Shown here in pieces: positions 17,021 to 24,435 of a DNA stretch of 64,000 bases. The number at the start of each line of letters is the position of its first letter. Positions within the stretch are counted from its first letter, which is position 1. Both the position numbers and the translations under genes were made by a program. The notes under the pieces were generated by a model. That model saw only the letters and a program-made list of their open reading frames with translations, had not been told where the DNA came from and did no database searches. The stretch covers positions 723,979 to 787,978 of the forward strand of contig NZ_JAGYPM010000002.1 in NCBI RefSeq assembly GCF_018343665.1, given 5' to 3'. The stretch is from Cytobacillus citreus. GTDB lineage: Bacteria > Bacillota > Bacilli > Bacillales > Cytobacillaceae.

Positions 17021-17584
17021 CTATTCACCTTCGTATCCCACAGTGTTAATGTTCACTTTCGTTTTTGCATACTTCGAATAAAAAATTACTCCTTCGCCTT
17101 CAATCCATTCTGCGTTGTTAACCCCTAATACTTCTAAATTGTCATCGTTAGTTCCCCTCGTTACAATGCTTACCGTGTCTTTATTTAATTTTTTTATAAC
17201 CATTGGAAATGCGGTATTACGATAAAAGTTGTAAAAATGATGGGTTTCACCTAACGTGGCATCTCTATGTTCTATTACCAAAGTTATATCTCCAGTTGGA
17301 GATTTAATATAATCATAGGAAAAAACTGTGACAAAATAAGTTAAAAATATTTTCCCTAATAAAATGAAAGCTACAACAGATCCAGCAAATATCCAGTATC
17401 CTTTTATTTTTTGAATCCAAGCTAATAAATATAGAGAAATGATTGTAATGAGAGTAGGAAAAATAATACCTGTCTTTTTTAGAAAGGTAAAATAATAATC
17501 ATTATTGGCTAAAACAATAATTAGCAAATCGAAAACTAAAACGAATATAACTAACAGTTTTATTAGTCTTTTAATCACTCTCAA
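17021..17584 (-). CDS. Hypothetical membrane protein with an extracytoplasmic domain
   Basis: I do not recognise this 187-residue protein. Three hydrophobic segments occupy roughly residues 8-26, 40-56 and 63-88. A polar domain of about 95 residues follows (SPTGDITLVIEHRDATLGETHHFYNFY... then TKVNINTVGYEG), probably outside the membrane. The start is TTG 17584, seven bases after GGAGGGG, a strong site. It is a lone gene with gene-free DNA on both sides. Confidence 0.65.
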   Translation of the reverse strand: MRVIKRLIKLLVIFVLVFDLLIIVLANNDYYFTFLKKTGIIFPTLITIISLYLLAWIQKIKGYWIFAGSVVAFILLGKIFLTYFVTVFSYDYIKSPTGDITLVIEHRDATLGETHHFYNFYRNTAFPMVIKKLNKDTVSIVTRGTNDDNLEVLGVNNAEWIEGEGVIFYSKYAKTKVNINTVGYEGE

Positions 17585-17783
17585 AATTTTTCCCCTCCGT
17601 TTTTTTTCGCTTTTTATTATCTAGAATACCAATGTACATAGAATTCCTAGGAATTAGAATAGGTCGATTTCAAATTGAAATAAAACGCATTTATTCCATT
17701 ATATGTTATTAAGCTGATGCGTCAATCATTGCTACTCCCAAAAAACTTTACGAAAACAGCGAAGGAAAAAGTTGTTTGCTCAT

Positions 17784-17849
17784 ATCCAAAATTTAAAGGT
17801 TCAGGCTTCACCCAATCGATTGGGGAGAGCCTAACCCTAAAAATTTAGA
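17784..17849. repeat. Long imperfect hairpin with a palindromic tip
   Basis: The core CCCAATCGATTGGG (17811-17824) is a perfect palindrome. It is flanked by AGGCT/AGCCT, and then by imperfect arms AAAATTTAAAGGTT and AACCCTAAAAATTT. It lies in the gene-free stretch 17585-17978, which holds nothing else I can support. It may be a small transposable repeat or a regulatory RNA structure. Confidence 0.55.
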
Positions 17850-17978
17850 ATAATCTTAAATTCCTTTTGTATTTATAAAATGGTAATAGATACAATTAAT
17901 ATCCCTATGAAAAAGAAGGTTTTTTCCACAAGGTACAGAATGATATAAGATAAAAAATATTTTGTCGGAGGTACCTTT

Positions 17979-18347
17979 ATGGCTGCAACTCAAAGCATTT
18001 TAGAATGGACATTAGTTTCAGAATGTCCTATACCAAATGACATCAATGAAATACTAGTAGAAGGAGAAGAAGCAATTGCTGCATATAAAACATTTCGTGA
18101 TAGTGCTATTTTTACAAACAAGAGATTAATTGTAAGAGATGCACAAGGTTTATCAGGAAAAAAGGTTGAGATTTATTCTTTGCCTTATTCATCAATTAAT
18201 ATGTGGTCTACTGAGAATGCGGGTAGTTTTTTTGATGTCAATGCAGAGGTTGAATTATGGACGAGAGCAGGCCATATTAAAGTAAATATTAAAAAGGGTG
18301 TTGATGTTCGTAAGTTTGACAAATTAATTGCAAATGCTATTTTATAA
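17979..18347 (+). CDS. Bacterial PH-domain (bPH_1) protein
   Basis: A 122-residue protein matching the bacterial pleckstrin-homology family (PF08000, former DUF1696) by its pattern: VEGEEAIAAYKTFRDSAIFTNKRLIVRD, then GKKVEIYSLPYSSINMWS and KVNIKKGVDVRKFDKLIA. The known folds form ring-like oligomers, and the role is generally unknown. A CGGAGG site precedes the ATG, so the start is firm. It is monocistronic. Confidence 0.85.
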   Translation: MAATQSILEWTLVSECPIPNDINEILVEGEEAIAAYKTFRDSAIFTNKRLIVRDAQGLSGKKVEIYSLPYSSINMWSTENAGSFFDVNAEVELWTRAGHIKVNIKKGVDVRKFDKLIANAIL

Positions 18348-18476
18348 TGCAAGAAAAAATAACATTCTTAGTAACTTAATTAACATGAATATTGACTAGA
18401 AAAGTCATTCATGCTTTTTGTCAGCATCAATATTATTTTGATTTACAATAGGATGAAACCTAATATTGTAATAATG

Positions 18477-18527
18477 AAAAAATCCGTACGCACATTCATC
18501 AACCTGTGCTTACGGATTTTTTATTTT
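18477..18527 (+). terminator. Intrinsic terminator after the PH-domain gene
   Basis: AAAAATCCGTA with CGCACA pairs with TGTGC and TACGGATTTTTT, followed by T-rich DNA. Confidence 0.82.
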
Positions 18528-18583
18528 TCAACCTCTCACGATTGTATGGTATGTTCACTTCGTAAATGGAAAGCAGGCATGCC

Positions 18584-18842
18584 TTTTATCGCAGATTAAC
18601 GGGCAGTAAGACCACCACTACAAGGTTGTGAGAGAATCAACTGCCGGTAAAGGCCCCTATAATGAACACAGACTAAAAGCGCCACATTGTGTGGCAACGT
18701 CTGCGTGACCCACTTTGTGTGGGCCGCAACTAACCATCAGTGGGGGATGAACGCAGACTAAAGACACGACGTCCTGTCGTACGGTCTGCACTAGCACATC
18801 CTTTGCGTTGGAAAACCCCCGCTGATGGAAGTTTCACTTTAT
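18584..18842 (+). repeat. Structured intergenic repeat, copy 2 (with nested hairpins)
   Basis: Same outer modules as 4115-4275: TTTTATCGCAGATTAACGGGCAG at the left, and CCATCAGTGGGGG paired with CCCCCGCTGATGG then AAGTTTCACTTTAT at the right. Hairpin I is degraded (ACTGCCGGT). Extra hairpins are inserted: GCCACATTGTGTGGC near 18681, CCCACTTTGTGTGGG near 18710, and a GCAGAC...GTCTGC stem (18753-18789) enclosing ACGAC/GTCGT. The rest of 18348-19041 holds a terminator and no gene. Confidence 0.8.
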
Positions 18843-19041
18843 TCATTTTTCATAGTACTTTTGACAATACCCTGTCCTTTTCCGCATCCTAAGCTGAACC
18901 CGTTATGATTTTAGGAACCTTTTTTAAATGAATTTTAAACTTTCCACTAACCTATCTTTAACCTTCAAGGCTTAGGATAGATGATAGGAATGGATAATAC
19001 CGTACAGGCCAAGAAAATTTATATAGGAAGTAGTGGAAAGA

Positions 19042-20025
19042 ATGAAAACCAAAAAGAAGTTTAGATTTTGGAAGATTACTAGAAATATTTTATTGATGAT
19101 AGCTGCAGTCCTCCTTGTTTGGATCGCTTTCCATCATGTTATGAGTAAATATGAACAAAAAAAGTACCTAGCACCAGGGCAATTAGTTGATGTAGATAAT
19201 AAGAAAATGCATGTCTATACAAAAGGTGAAGGTGAGCATACGATTGTCTTATTACCGGGACTGGGTACGGCAGCACCTGTGTTGGATTTCGAGCCTCTAA
19301 TGAATGAAATGGCAAAAAATAATAAGGTTATCGTTGTAGAGCCTTTTGGATATGGTTGGAGTGACTTAACTGATAAGGAAAGAACCGTTGAAAACATAGT
19401 AGAAGAAATAAGAACGGTTTTGAAGAAATCAAACATTGAAGGGCCATACATATTAATGCCTCATTCTGTATCAGGCATATACAGCATGTATTATGCTAAT
19501 AAATACCCAAATGAAATTGAAGCCATTATAGGGAATGATCTCACCTTGCCCCAGGCGGTAGAGTATTTTAATGAATCTACTCCAACCCTGCCCAAATATA
19601 TGAGCATGCTTGCACCAACTGGTATGGCAAGATTGGTATCATATATCAACCCAAGCGATGTCTTGCCTATAGCGGATAAAGGAACTTATTCTGATGAGAA
19701 TATAAAGATGACGAAACGCATTTCTGCATGGAAAGGCCTGAATAAAAATGTAGTGAATGAAGCAATTGAAATGGAAAAAAACATAATGAAAACGAAAGAC
19801 ATGTCATTTTCTCCAGACTTGCCTGTCATGATCTTTGCTAGGGAAAGGAAAGATAAAGTAAGTGAAGAGGGCAAAACTAATATAACTTTTAATCAATCGC
19901 AATTAAGTAATGTAACGACAAATAAACTCGTCCCTTTAGAAGGGCATCATTATCTACATTGGACGCAGTATAAGGAAATGTCCAATTACGTAAATGAATT
20001 CATAGAAACTTTTGAGAAGGATTAA
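19042..20025 (+). CDS. Membrane-anchored alpha/beta hydrolase
   Basis: A hydrolase with one N-terminal hydrophobic segment (about residues 13-32) and then an alpha/beta-hydrolase fold outside the membrane. The oxyanion region is VLLPGLGTAAPVLDF. The nucleophile elbow is MPHSVSGIY (Ser in HSVSG), and the catalytic His is in LEGHHYLHW near the end. The acid is probably in the preceding strand. The start is ATG 19042, after AGGAAG; GTG 19033 lies too near the site. Substrate unknown. It is a single gene. Confidence 0.85.
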   Translation: MKTKKKFRFWKITRNILLMIAAVLLVWIAFHHVMSKYEQKKYLAPGQLVDVDNKKMHVYTKGEGEHTIVLLPGLGTAAPVLDFEPLMNEMAKNNKVIVVEPFGYGWSDLTDKERTVENIVEEIRTVLKKSNIEGPYILMPHSVSGIYSMYYANKYPNEIEAIIGNDLTLPQAVEYFNESTPTLPKYMSMLAPTGMARLVSYINPSDVLPIADKGTYSDENIKMTKRISAWKGLNKNVVNEAIEMEKNIMKTKDMSFSPDLPVMIFARERKDKVSEEGKTNITFNQSQLSNVTTNKLVPLEGHHYLHWTQYKEMSNYVNEFIETFEKD

Positions 20026-20193
20026 TAGAATGTACTATTGGATTTTTTGGAAAAAAACCTTAATCGCATCGTGTAAAAACAATAATTAAATTGTTTTCGA
20101 ATTGGCCTGATTGCGTTGTTATGGAGCTTCAATATATAAACGAATATATAAATAATATCCACCCAAAAATGGGCGGATACTTGATCCAAACGC

Positions 20194-22413
20194 TTAATAA
20201 TAATGGATTTCTATTCCTTTTTTATAGAACTCATGAGCTAAACGAACATTGGACACTGCTAATTGTGCATACGTAACTTTTTGGTCAGGGTTGAAGTTGT
20301 TTTTGTTAGCAGATAATAAATTTAATGAGTGTGCTAAGGCAACAAATCCAATGTTTTCAGGTTGTACATCTTTTGCATCTGCAAACTTAAGTTGATAGAT
20401 GCCTTGATTTTTTGCTGCTTGGTCGAGTTGCAATGCACGAATATACCAAACTGCTAATTCTTCTCTTGTAAGGTGTTCATCTGGATTGAAAGTGTCTTTT
20501 TCTTTATCAAGAATACCTAGCGTTACTGCACGTTCGATCACTTGATATAAAGGATGCTCAGGAGGAATGTTTTTAAATGATTGACTTTTATTCTTTTGAC
20601 CTGGGAAGCCGTCATGGATTCGAGTGAGTGACTTCGTAATCATTTCAATGGCGGCACCTTTTGTAATTGATGCATCTGGATTGAATGTTTTCACATCCTC
20701 AATATCTAATATCCCAGCATTGATTAGATAATTTAGCTCTTCCTTTGCCGAAGGATGTGAAATGACTTGACGATTCTTCTTATTAACCACACTATTCCAT
20801 TCGCCTTTGTTTGCATCTAAGAAGCTATACGGATTCTTGTTGAATACTGGTGTATACACAAGACGATAGTGATCCTTATTTTGACCCGATCCTTCTTTAA
20901 CATATTGAAGATTTAAACTTAGTTGTTCAAAAAATTTAGCTTCAGCTTTCTCTTTTGGGACGACCTTGTCTGTAGACGGCCAATTTTTAATATCTGAACG
21001 ATTAACATTCAGACTGTTTAAAGAACCATCAGCATACACACTAACAAAAATGTGATCACCATTTACAAGAATATCATTTTCTACTCTTGGAAAGATAAAA
21101 TGATAAATCCCTCTTTCATCTTCAAAATTAGCTTCTCCTAACGGCATTGCATAGTTGTGAAGATAAGACGGTGAATACTGTTTTAAATACTTCACTGCTT
21201 GCTCAAGAGCCTCTTTACTAGAAATCGTATGACTACCTTTTTTGTTCTCAAGTACATCACGCTTGAGATCATTGTACTGAATGATATCGCCTGTATGTTT
21301 ATCTAATTCCAAATTTGTCCCGCTTCCACCATTACGGTATTCGTACATATACTGAATGTTAATGATTTCTTGGCCATTGTGATTTTTTTCTTCATTAATT
21401 GATTCAATCCTTAACTTAATATCATTGGAATCAACCTTGAGCAATGTTTCGGCCAATGCCTTCGCTTCTTCTAGAGAAAAATTGGTTTGCTTTGGTCCGA
21501 GCGGTTGAGCAGAAATGAGCTCAATCTTTTTTTCTTTTGGAAGCTCGGCAGAAAAACCATTTGCGGTTTGCCATTCACCAGAAAGGGCATGTACACTTAG
21601 TACGTCACTTGTTGGGTGATAAACGAGATTCACATGTCTGTCACCTGTTCGATAATCAAAATCTATTTTATACTGTAAATCAATAGAGACATCTTCTTTA
21701 ATCTTCGAAATAATCTTGTTTTCAGGCAAAGCCTTTGTTACATCATCAAATGATTGAGATCCAATATCTTTTGTACTACGATAAAAATTACTGACCACTC
21801 CATTGCCAAGCACTGTTATATGAATCTGTTGGTCTGAAATAGGGACTTTATTTTTGGTACGTTCGAAAGAAAATGAATAGCTGATGGGTTCTGTAAGTGT
21901 TTGAGTACTTGGGAAGTAGTCGTAGAGGCCAAAATCTAGCAGTTGATATTCACTGCTTTGAGGAAATTTTTTCAGGAACGCTTCAGCCACTTCTTTCGCT
22001 TTTTCTTTTGTTACTTTTGCTGGAAATAGAGCATCTACAGCATTAGCTGGTTGATAATTAAAATTTTCAATCTCTAATTGTTCTCCAACAAAACTAACAT
22101 ATCCATATTCTTGTTTCCCGTTTACTTTTTTGTGAAAGCTTAAGTCATATCGAATCGTATCATCACCAGGAAAATGATGGCCGCTCCCCATATGGAAGTC
22201 ACTATCATTTAAATAATTAAATTGAGGGAGAAATTCCCTAAATTTCTTTATAAGCTCATTTTTTGTAACAACCTTTTCTGCTTGTGCAATTTGAATTTGT
22301 ACGTTATTTTGATGATCCTTTACTAGTGATGTTGCGCTTACTCCTGGGGCTAGAATTCCAATGGACAGTCCAGTAGACAATGTTAAAATTCCGAGTTTCC
22401 TCAAGCTTCTCAA
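20194..22413 (-). CDS. Secreted YcdB/YcdC-like protein with three SLH domains
   Basis: A 739-residue surface protein. A signal peptide (about residues 1-27, ending VSA) is followed by two YcdB/PepSY-like repeats (KVTKEKAKEVAEAFLKKF...; FSLEEAKALAETLLKV...; SSKEALEQAVKYLKQY...). The last about 190 residues are three S-layer-homology motifs (LINAGILDIEDVKTFNPDASITKGAAIEM; AVTLGILDKEKDTFNPDEHLTREELA; AHSLNLLSANKNNFNPDQKVTYAQLA). SLH motifs bind pyruvylated wall polymer. By family, the YcdB part resembles protease-propeptide or inhibitor modules. An AGGAGGG site precedes the start. It is a single gene. Confidence 0.88.
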   Translation of the reverse strand: MRSLRKLGILTLSTGLSIGILAPGVSATSLVKDHQNNVQIQIAQAEKVVTKNELIKKFREFLPQFNYLNDSDFHMGSGHHFPGDDTIRYDLSFHKKVNGKQEYGYVSFVGEQLEIENFNYQPANAVDALFPAKVTKEKAKEVAEAFLKKFPQSSEYQLLDFGLYDYFPSTQTLTEPISYSFSFERTKNKVPISDQQIHITVLGNGVVSNFYRSTKDIGSQSFDDVTKALPENKIISKIKEDVSIDLQYKIDFDYRTGDRHVNLVYHPTSDVLSVHALSGEWQTANGFSAELPKEKKIELISAQPLGPKQTNFSLEEAKALAETLLKVDSNDIKLRIESINEEKNHNGQEIINIQYMYEYRNGGSGTNLELDKHTGDIIQYNDLKRDVLENKKGSHTISSKEALEQAVKYLKQYSPSYLHNYAMPLGEANFEDERGIYHFIFPRVENDILVNGDHIFVSVYADGSLNSLNVNRSDIKNWPSTDKVVPKEKAEAKFFEQLSLNLQYVKEGSGQNKDHYRLVYTPVFNKNPYSFLDANKGEWNSVVNKKNRQVISHPSAKEELNYLINAGILDIEDVKTFNPDASITKGAAIEMITKSLTRIHDGFPGQKNKSQSFKNIPPEHPLYQVIERAVTLGILDKEKDTFNPDEHLTREELAVWYIRALQLDQAAKNQGIYQLKFADAKDVQPENIGFVALAHSLNLLSANKNNFNPDQKVTYAQLAVSNVRLAHEFYKKGIEIHYY

Positions 22414-22610
22414 AAATAACCCTCCTAATATATAGTTTCAATTCCAATTATATACTATATTGTAAATAATGTAGTATTAAAACTTGAATTTTGTTTTAAA
22501 ACGGATAAATTGATTTTAATAGGGTTTAACTTTTATATTCTATTAGTTGGGTACATTTCTAGAACAACTATGGCTATTTTCTTTATTTTTAGAAGAAGTA
22601 TTTGTATATT

Positions 22611-22763
22611 ATGATAAAACCTAGTTGTTGCAATGGATTTATTTATGCAAATGTAACTTATGCACCTTATTTGGAAGCTGAAGAGGGATGGCGGCAAGAT
22701 AATAGTATTTATTTTCAACAATTAATGTATGACGGAATCGGGGATGAATGGGATGTCCATTAA
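22611..22763 (+). CDS. Short hypothetical ORF overlapping the kinase start
   Basis: A 50-residue frame (MIKPSCCNGFIYANVTYAPYLE... to DEWDVH) with protein-like composition and many aromatic and acidic residues. Its stop overlaps the preferred kinase start at 22753 by 11 bases, which would allow coupling. The binding site is weak (AGAAGAAG). It may be the C-terminal remnant of a larger lost gene. I do not recognise it. Confidence 0.35.
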   Translation: MIKPSCCNGFIYANVTYAPYLEAEEGWRQDNSIYFQQLMYDGIGDEWDVH

Positions 22764-23376
22764 AGAAATAGCAGAAATAATAATATTTCAATTTTCAATA
22801 CGTTCCAATAAAGATCGTCCTTTTATAGTTGGAATAGATGGATTAAGCGGGGCAGGAAAAATAACATTAGTAAAAGAAATTGAACAAAAATTAAATAAGA
22901 ATAACCTTGATACAGTCGTTTTTCATATTGATGATCACATTGTTGAAAGAAATAAACGATACGAAACAGGGTACGAAGAATGGTATGAATTCTATTACTT
23001 ACAGTGGGATGTTATCAAGATGACAACTGATTATTTTGAACGACTACATAATCGTTGTCATAATATATCGTTACCTTTTTATGATAAATTTACTGATTCA
23101 ACTTCAACGAAACAAATGACAGTAGCTGCTGATAGCATTGTTCTTATCGAAGGTGTATTTCTGCAAAGAAAAGAATGGAGAAGGTTCTACGATTTTACTA
23201 TTTTTATAGATTGCCCTCGTGAATTGAGGTATGAGAGAGTTTTAAAGCGTGATTCGTATATAGGGGATCTTCAAGAAAGACTGAATAAATATGAACGAAG
23301 ATACTGGCCGGAAGAACAACATTACTTGGATACAGAAAAACCAATTAGTAATGCAGATTTAGTATATGACGTATAA
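22753..23376 (+). CDS. Uridine-kinase-like P-loop kinase with altered Walker A
   Basis: A kinase of the uridine kinase/phosphoribulokinase group by pattern: VGIDGLSGAGKITLVKEI, then VFHIDDHIVERNKRYETGYEEWYE, and a lid region RELRYERVLKRDS. The P-loop reads GLSGAGK-Ile-Thr where Ser or Thr normally follows the Lys and binds magnesium. A single base change (ACA to ATA) would explain it, and the protein may be impaired. ATG 22753 follows GGGG at about eight bases; ATG 22729 is an alternative with no site. A strong terminator follows. Confidence 0.75.
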   Translation: MSIKEIAEIIIFQFSIRSNKDRPFIVGIDGLSGAGKITLVKEIEQKLNKNNLDTVVFHIDDHIVERNKRYETGYEEWYEFYYLQWDVIKMTTDYFERLHNRCHNISLPFYDKFTDSTSTKQMTVAADSIVLIEGVFLQRKEWRRFYDFTIFIDCPRELRYERVLKRDSYIGDLQERLNKYERRYWPEEQHYLDTEKPISNADLVYDV

Positions 23377-23400
23377 CTCTGAATAAATTTATTTGAAAAA

Positions 23401-23440
23401 GACCATCATGGATCAAGATTGATCCATGATGGTTTTTTTA
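23401..23440 (+). terminator. Terminator after the kinase
   Basis: ACCATCATGGATC pairs perfectly with GATCCATGATGGT, followed by seven T. Confidence 0.92.
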
Positions 23441-23484
23441 CCTACATTTGCGAGAGGAGTAACCTACTCCTTAGTTGGAACCTT

Positions 23485-23685
23485 TCAACCCCCTTCAATA
23501 CAGGTGGTTTCCGAGCTTCCGATTGATTCATTTAACTCCTTTAGTAACTCCGTGAGTATTTCCGGATGAATGGAGTCTTGCAATAAAATCGTCGTAATAG
23601 GAACATTGTGTTTTTCAAACACTTTTCTTGTTTTTTCCCAAGCTTCCACAATTGATACGGGAGACATGTTTGGTTGAATGACCAT
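23485..23685 (-). CDS. Small conserved-looking cytosolic protein
   Basis: A 66-residue protein (MVIQPNMSPVSIVEAWEKTR, then KVFEKHNVPIT...). The 'QPxMSPVSIVEAWEKTRKVFEKHNV' opening recalls DUF1858/DUF542-type modules, but the cysteines of those families are absent at the expected place. The start is set at ATG 23685, six bases after TGGAGGA; the longer frame includes that site. Function not recognised. Confidence 0.55.
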   Translation of the reverse strand: MVIQPNMSPVSIVEAWEKTRKVFEKHNVPITTILLQDSIHPEILTELLKELNESIGSSETTCIEGG

Positions 23686-24225
23686 GCTAATTCCTCCAGT
23701 TGACATTTGTACAGATAATATAATATTAACACTCTTTTTCTATCACCTTAAATAAAAACTCTGCATCATCTCCTACTCCTAAGAGGAGGAATGAATTCAT
23801 TTTGGATCATCCTCTCCCCATCTTGGTTTTTCTTTAGCAATTCCTACATCCTAAATAAACTTCTTTCATTAATGTTATTCTTTATTTTAATTTTTTTCCC
23901 ACTCCTTAGATGTCTTTTTCTGTAAAGATATATTGTTATCATAAGTAAAATAAGGGACAAAATGGAATTTATTCAACTCTAGTAAAAAACGGTAAAAAGT
24001 TTACCTTTGCTCAATTTTTGGCAAAAATCTTATAAAAAATTTAACGATTTTACATTCTAAAAGGATATTCACCTTTAATAATCGATATAGGGTGACTATA
24101 TACCTATGTGTTTTACCGAAATTCTATATGATTTTGTAGAATGCTAAAAAAACAGTTAACCCGGATTATTACTTTCTCTCTAGGTTCATCCTGTGAATAT
24201 ATTCCTATACTGAAAAATCAGAAAT
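23686..24225. other. AT-rich gene-free stretch upstream of the PhoP-like boxes
   Basis: No coding frame or repeat that I can support. The sequence is very AT-rich. Regulatory boxes start at 24226. Confidence 0.5.
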
Positions 24226-24268
24226 TTAACAACTCTTTAACCGTGGCTTAACTCTTTTTCTCTATCAT
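24226..24268 (+). promoter_or_regulatory. PhoP-box array and -10 upstream of the phosphoesterase genes
   Basis: Three hexamers, TTAACA (24226), TTAACC (24237) and TTAACT (24248), lie exactly 11 bp apart. A TATCAT -10-like box (24263-24268) starts nine bases after the last. This is the same geometry as at 7983-8036 and the typical layout of Bacillus PhoP-activated promoters. It lies about 170 bases before the phosphoesterase ATG. Control by PhoP is inferred. Confidence 0.68.
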
Positions 24269-24435
24269 TAGACATGCGTGACTTAGAAAAAAGGGTATTG
24301 TCTATCAGACATACTCGTACTAGTTCCGCTTATATTAATCTATGAAATTAGATGAATTTAACAGCTTTTATCCACCGAAAGATGAAATTACAAAAAGACT
24401 AGTTATAAATAATATTTAAAAAGGAATGAGACAAA

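Noticed and set aside
18411-18599. 62-codon frame after the PH-domain gene
   Set aside because: It runs through a terminator and into the structured repeat and has no ribosome site.
20091-20276. 61-codon plus-strand frame
   Set aside because: It overlaps the end of the SLH protein gene on the other strand and has no ribosome site.
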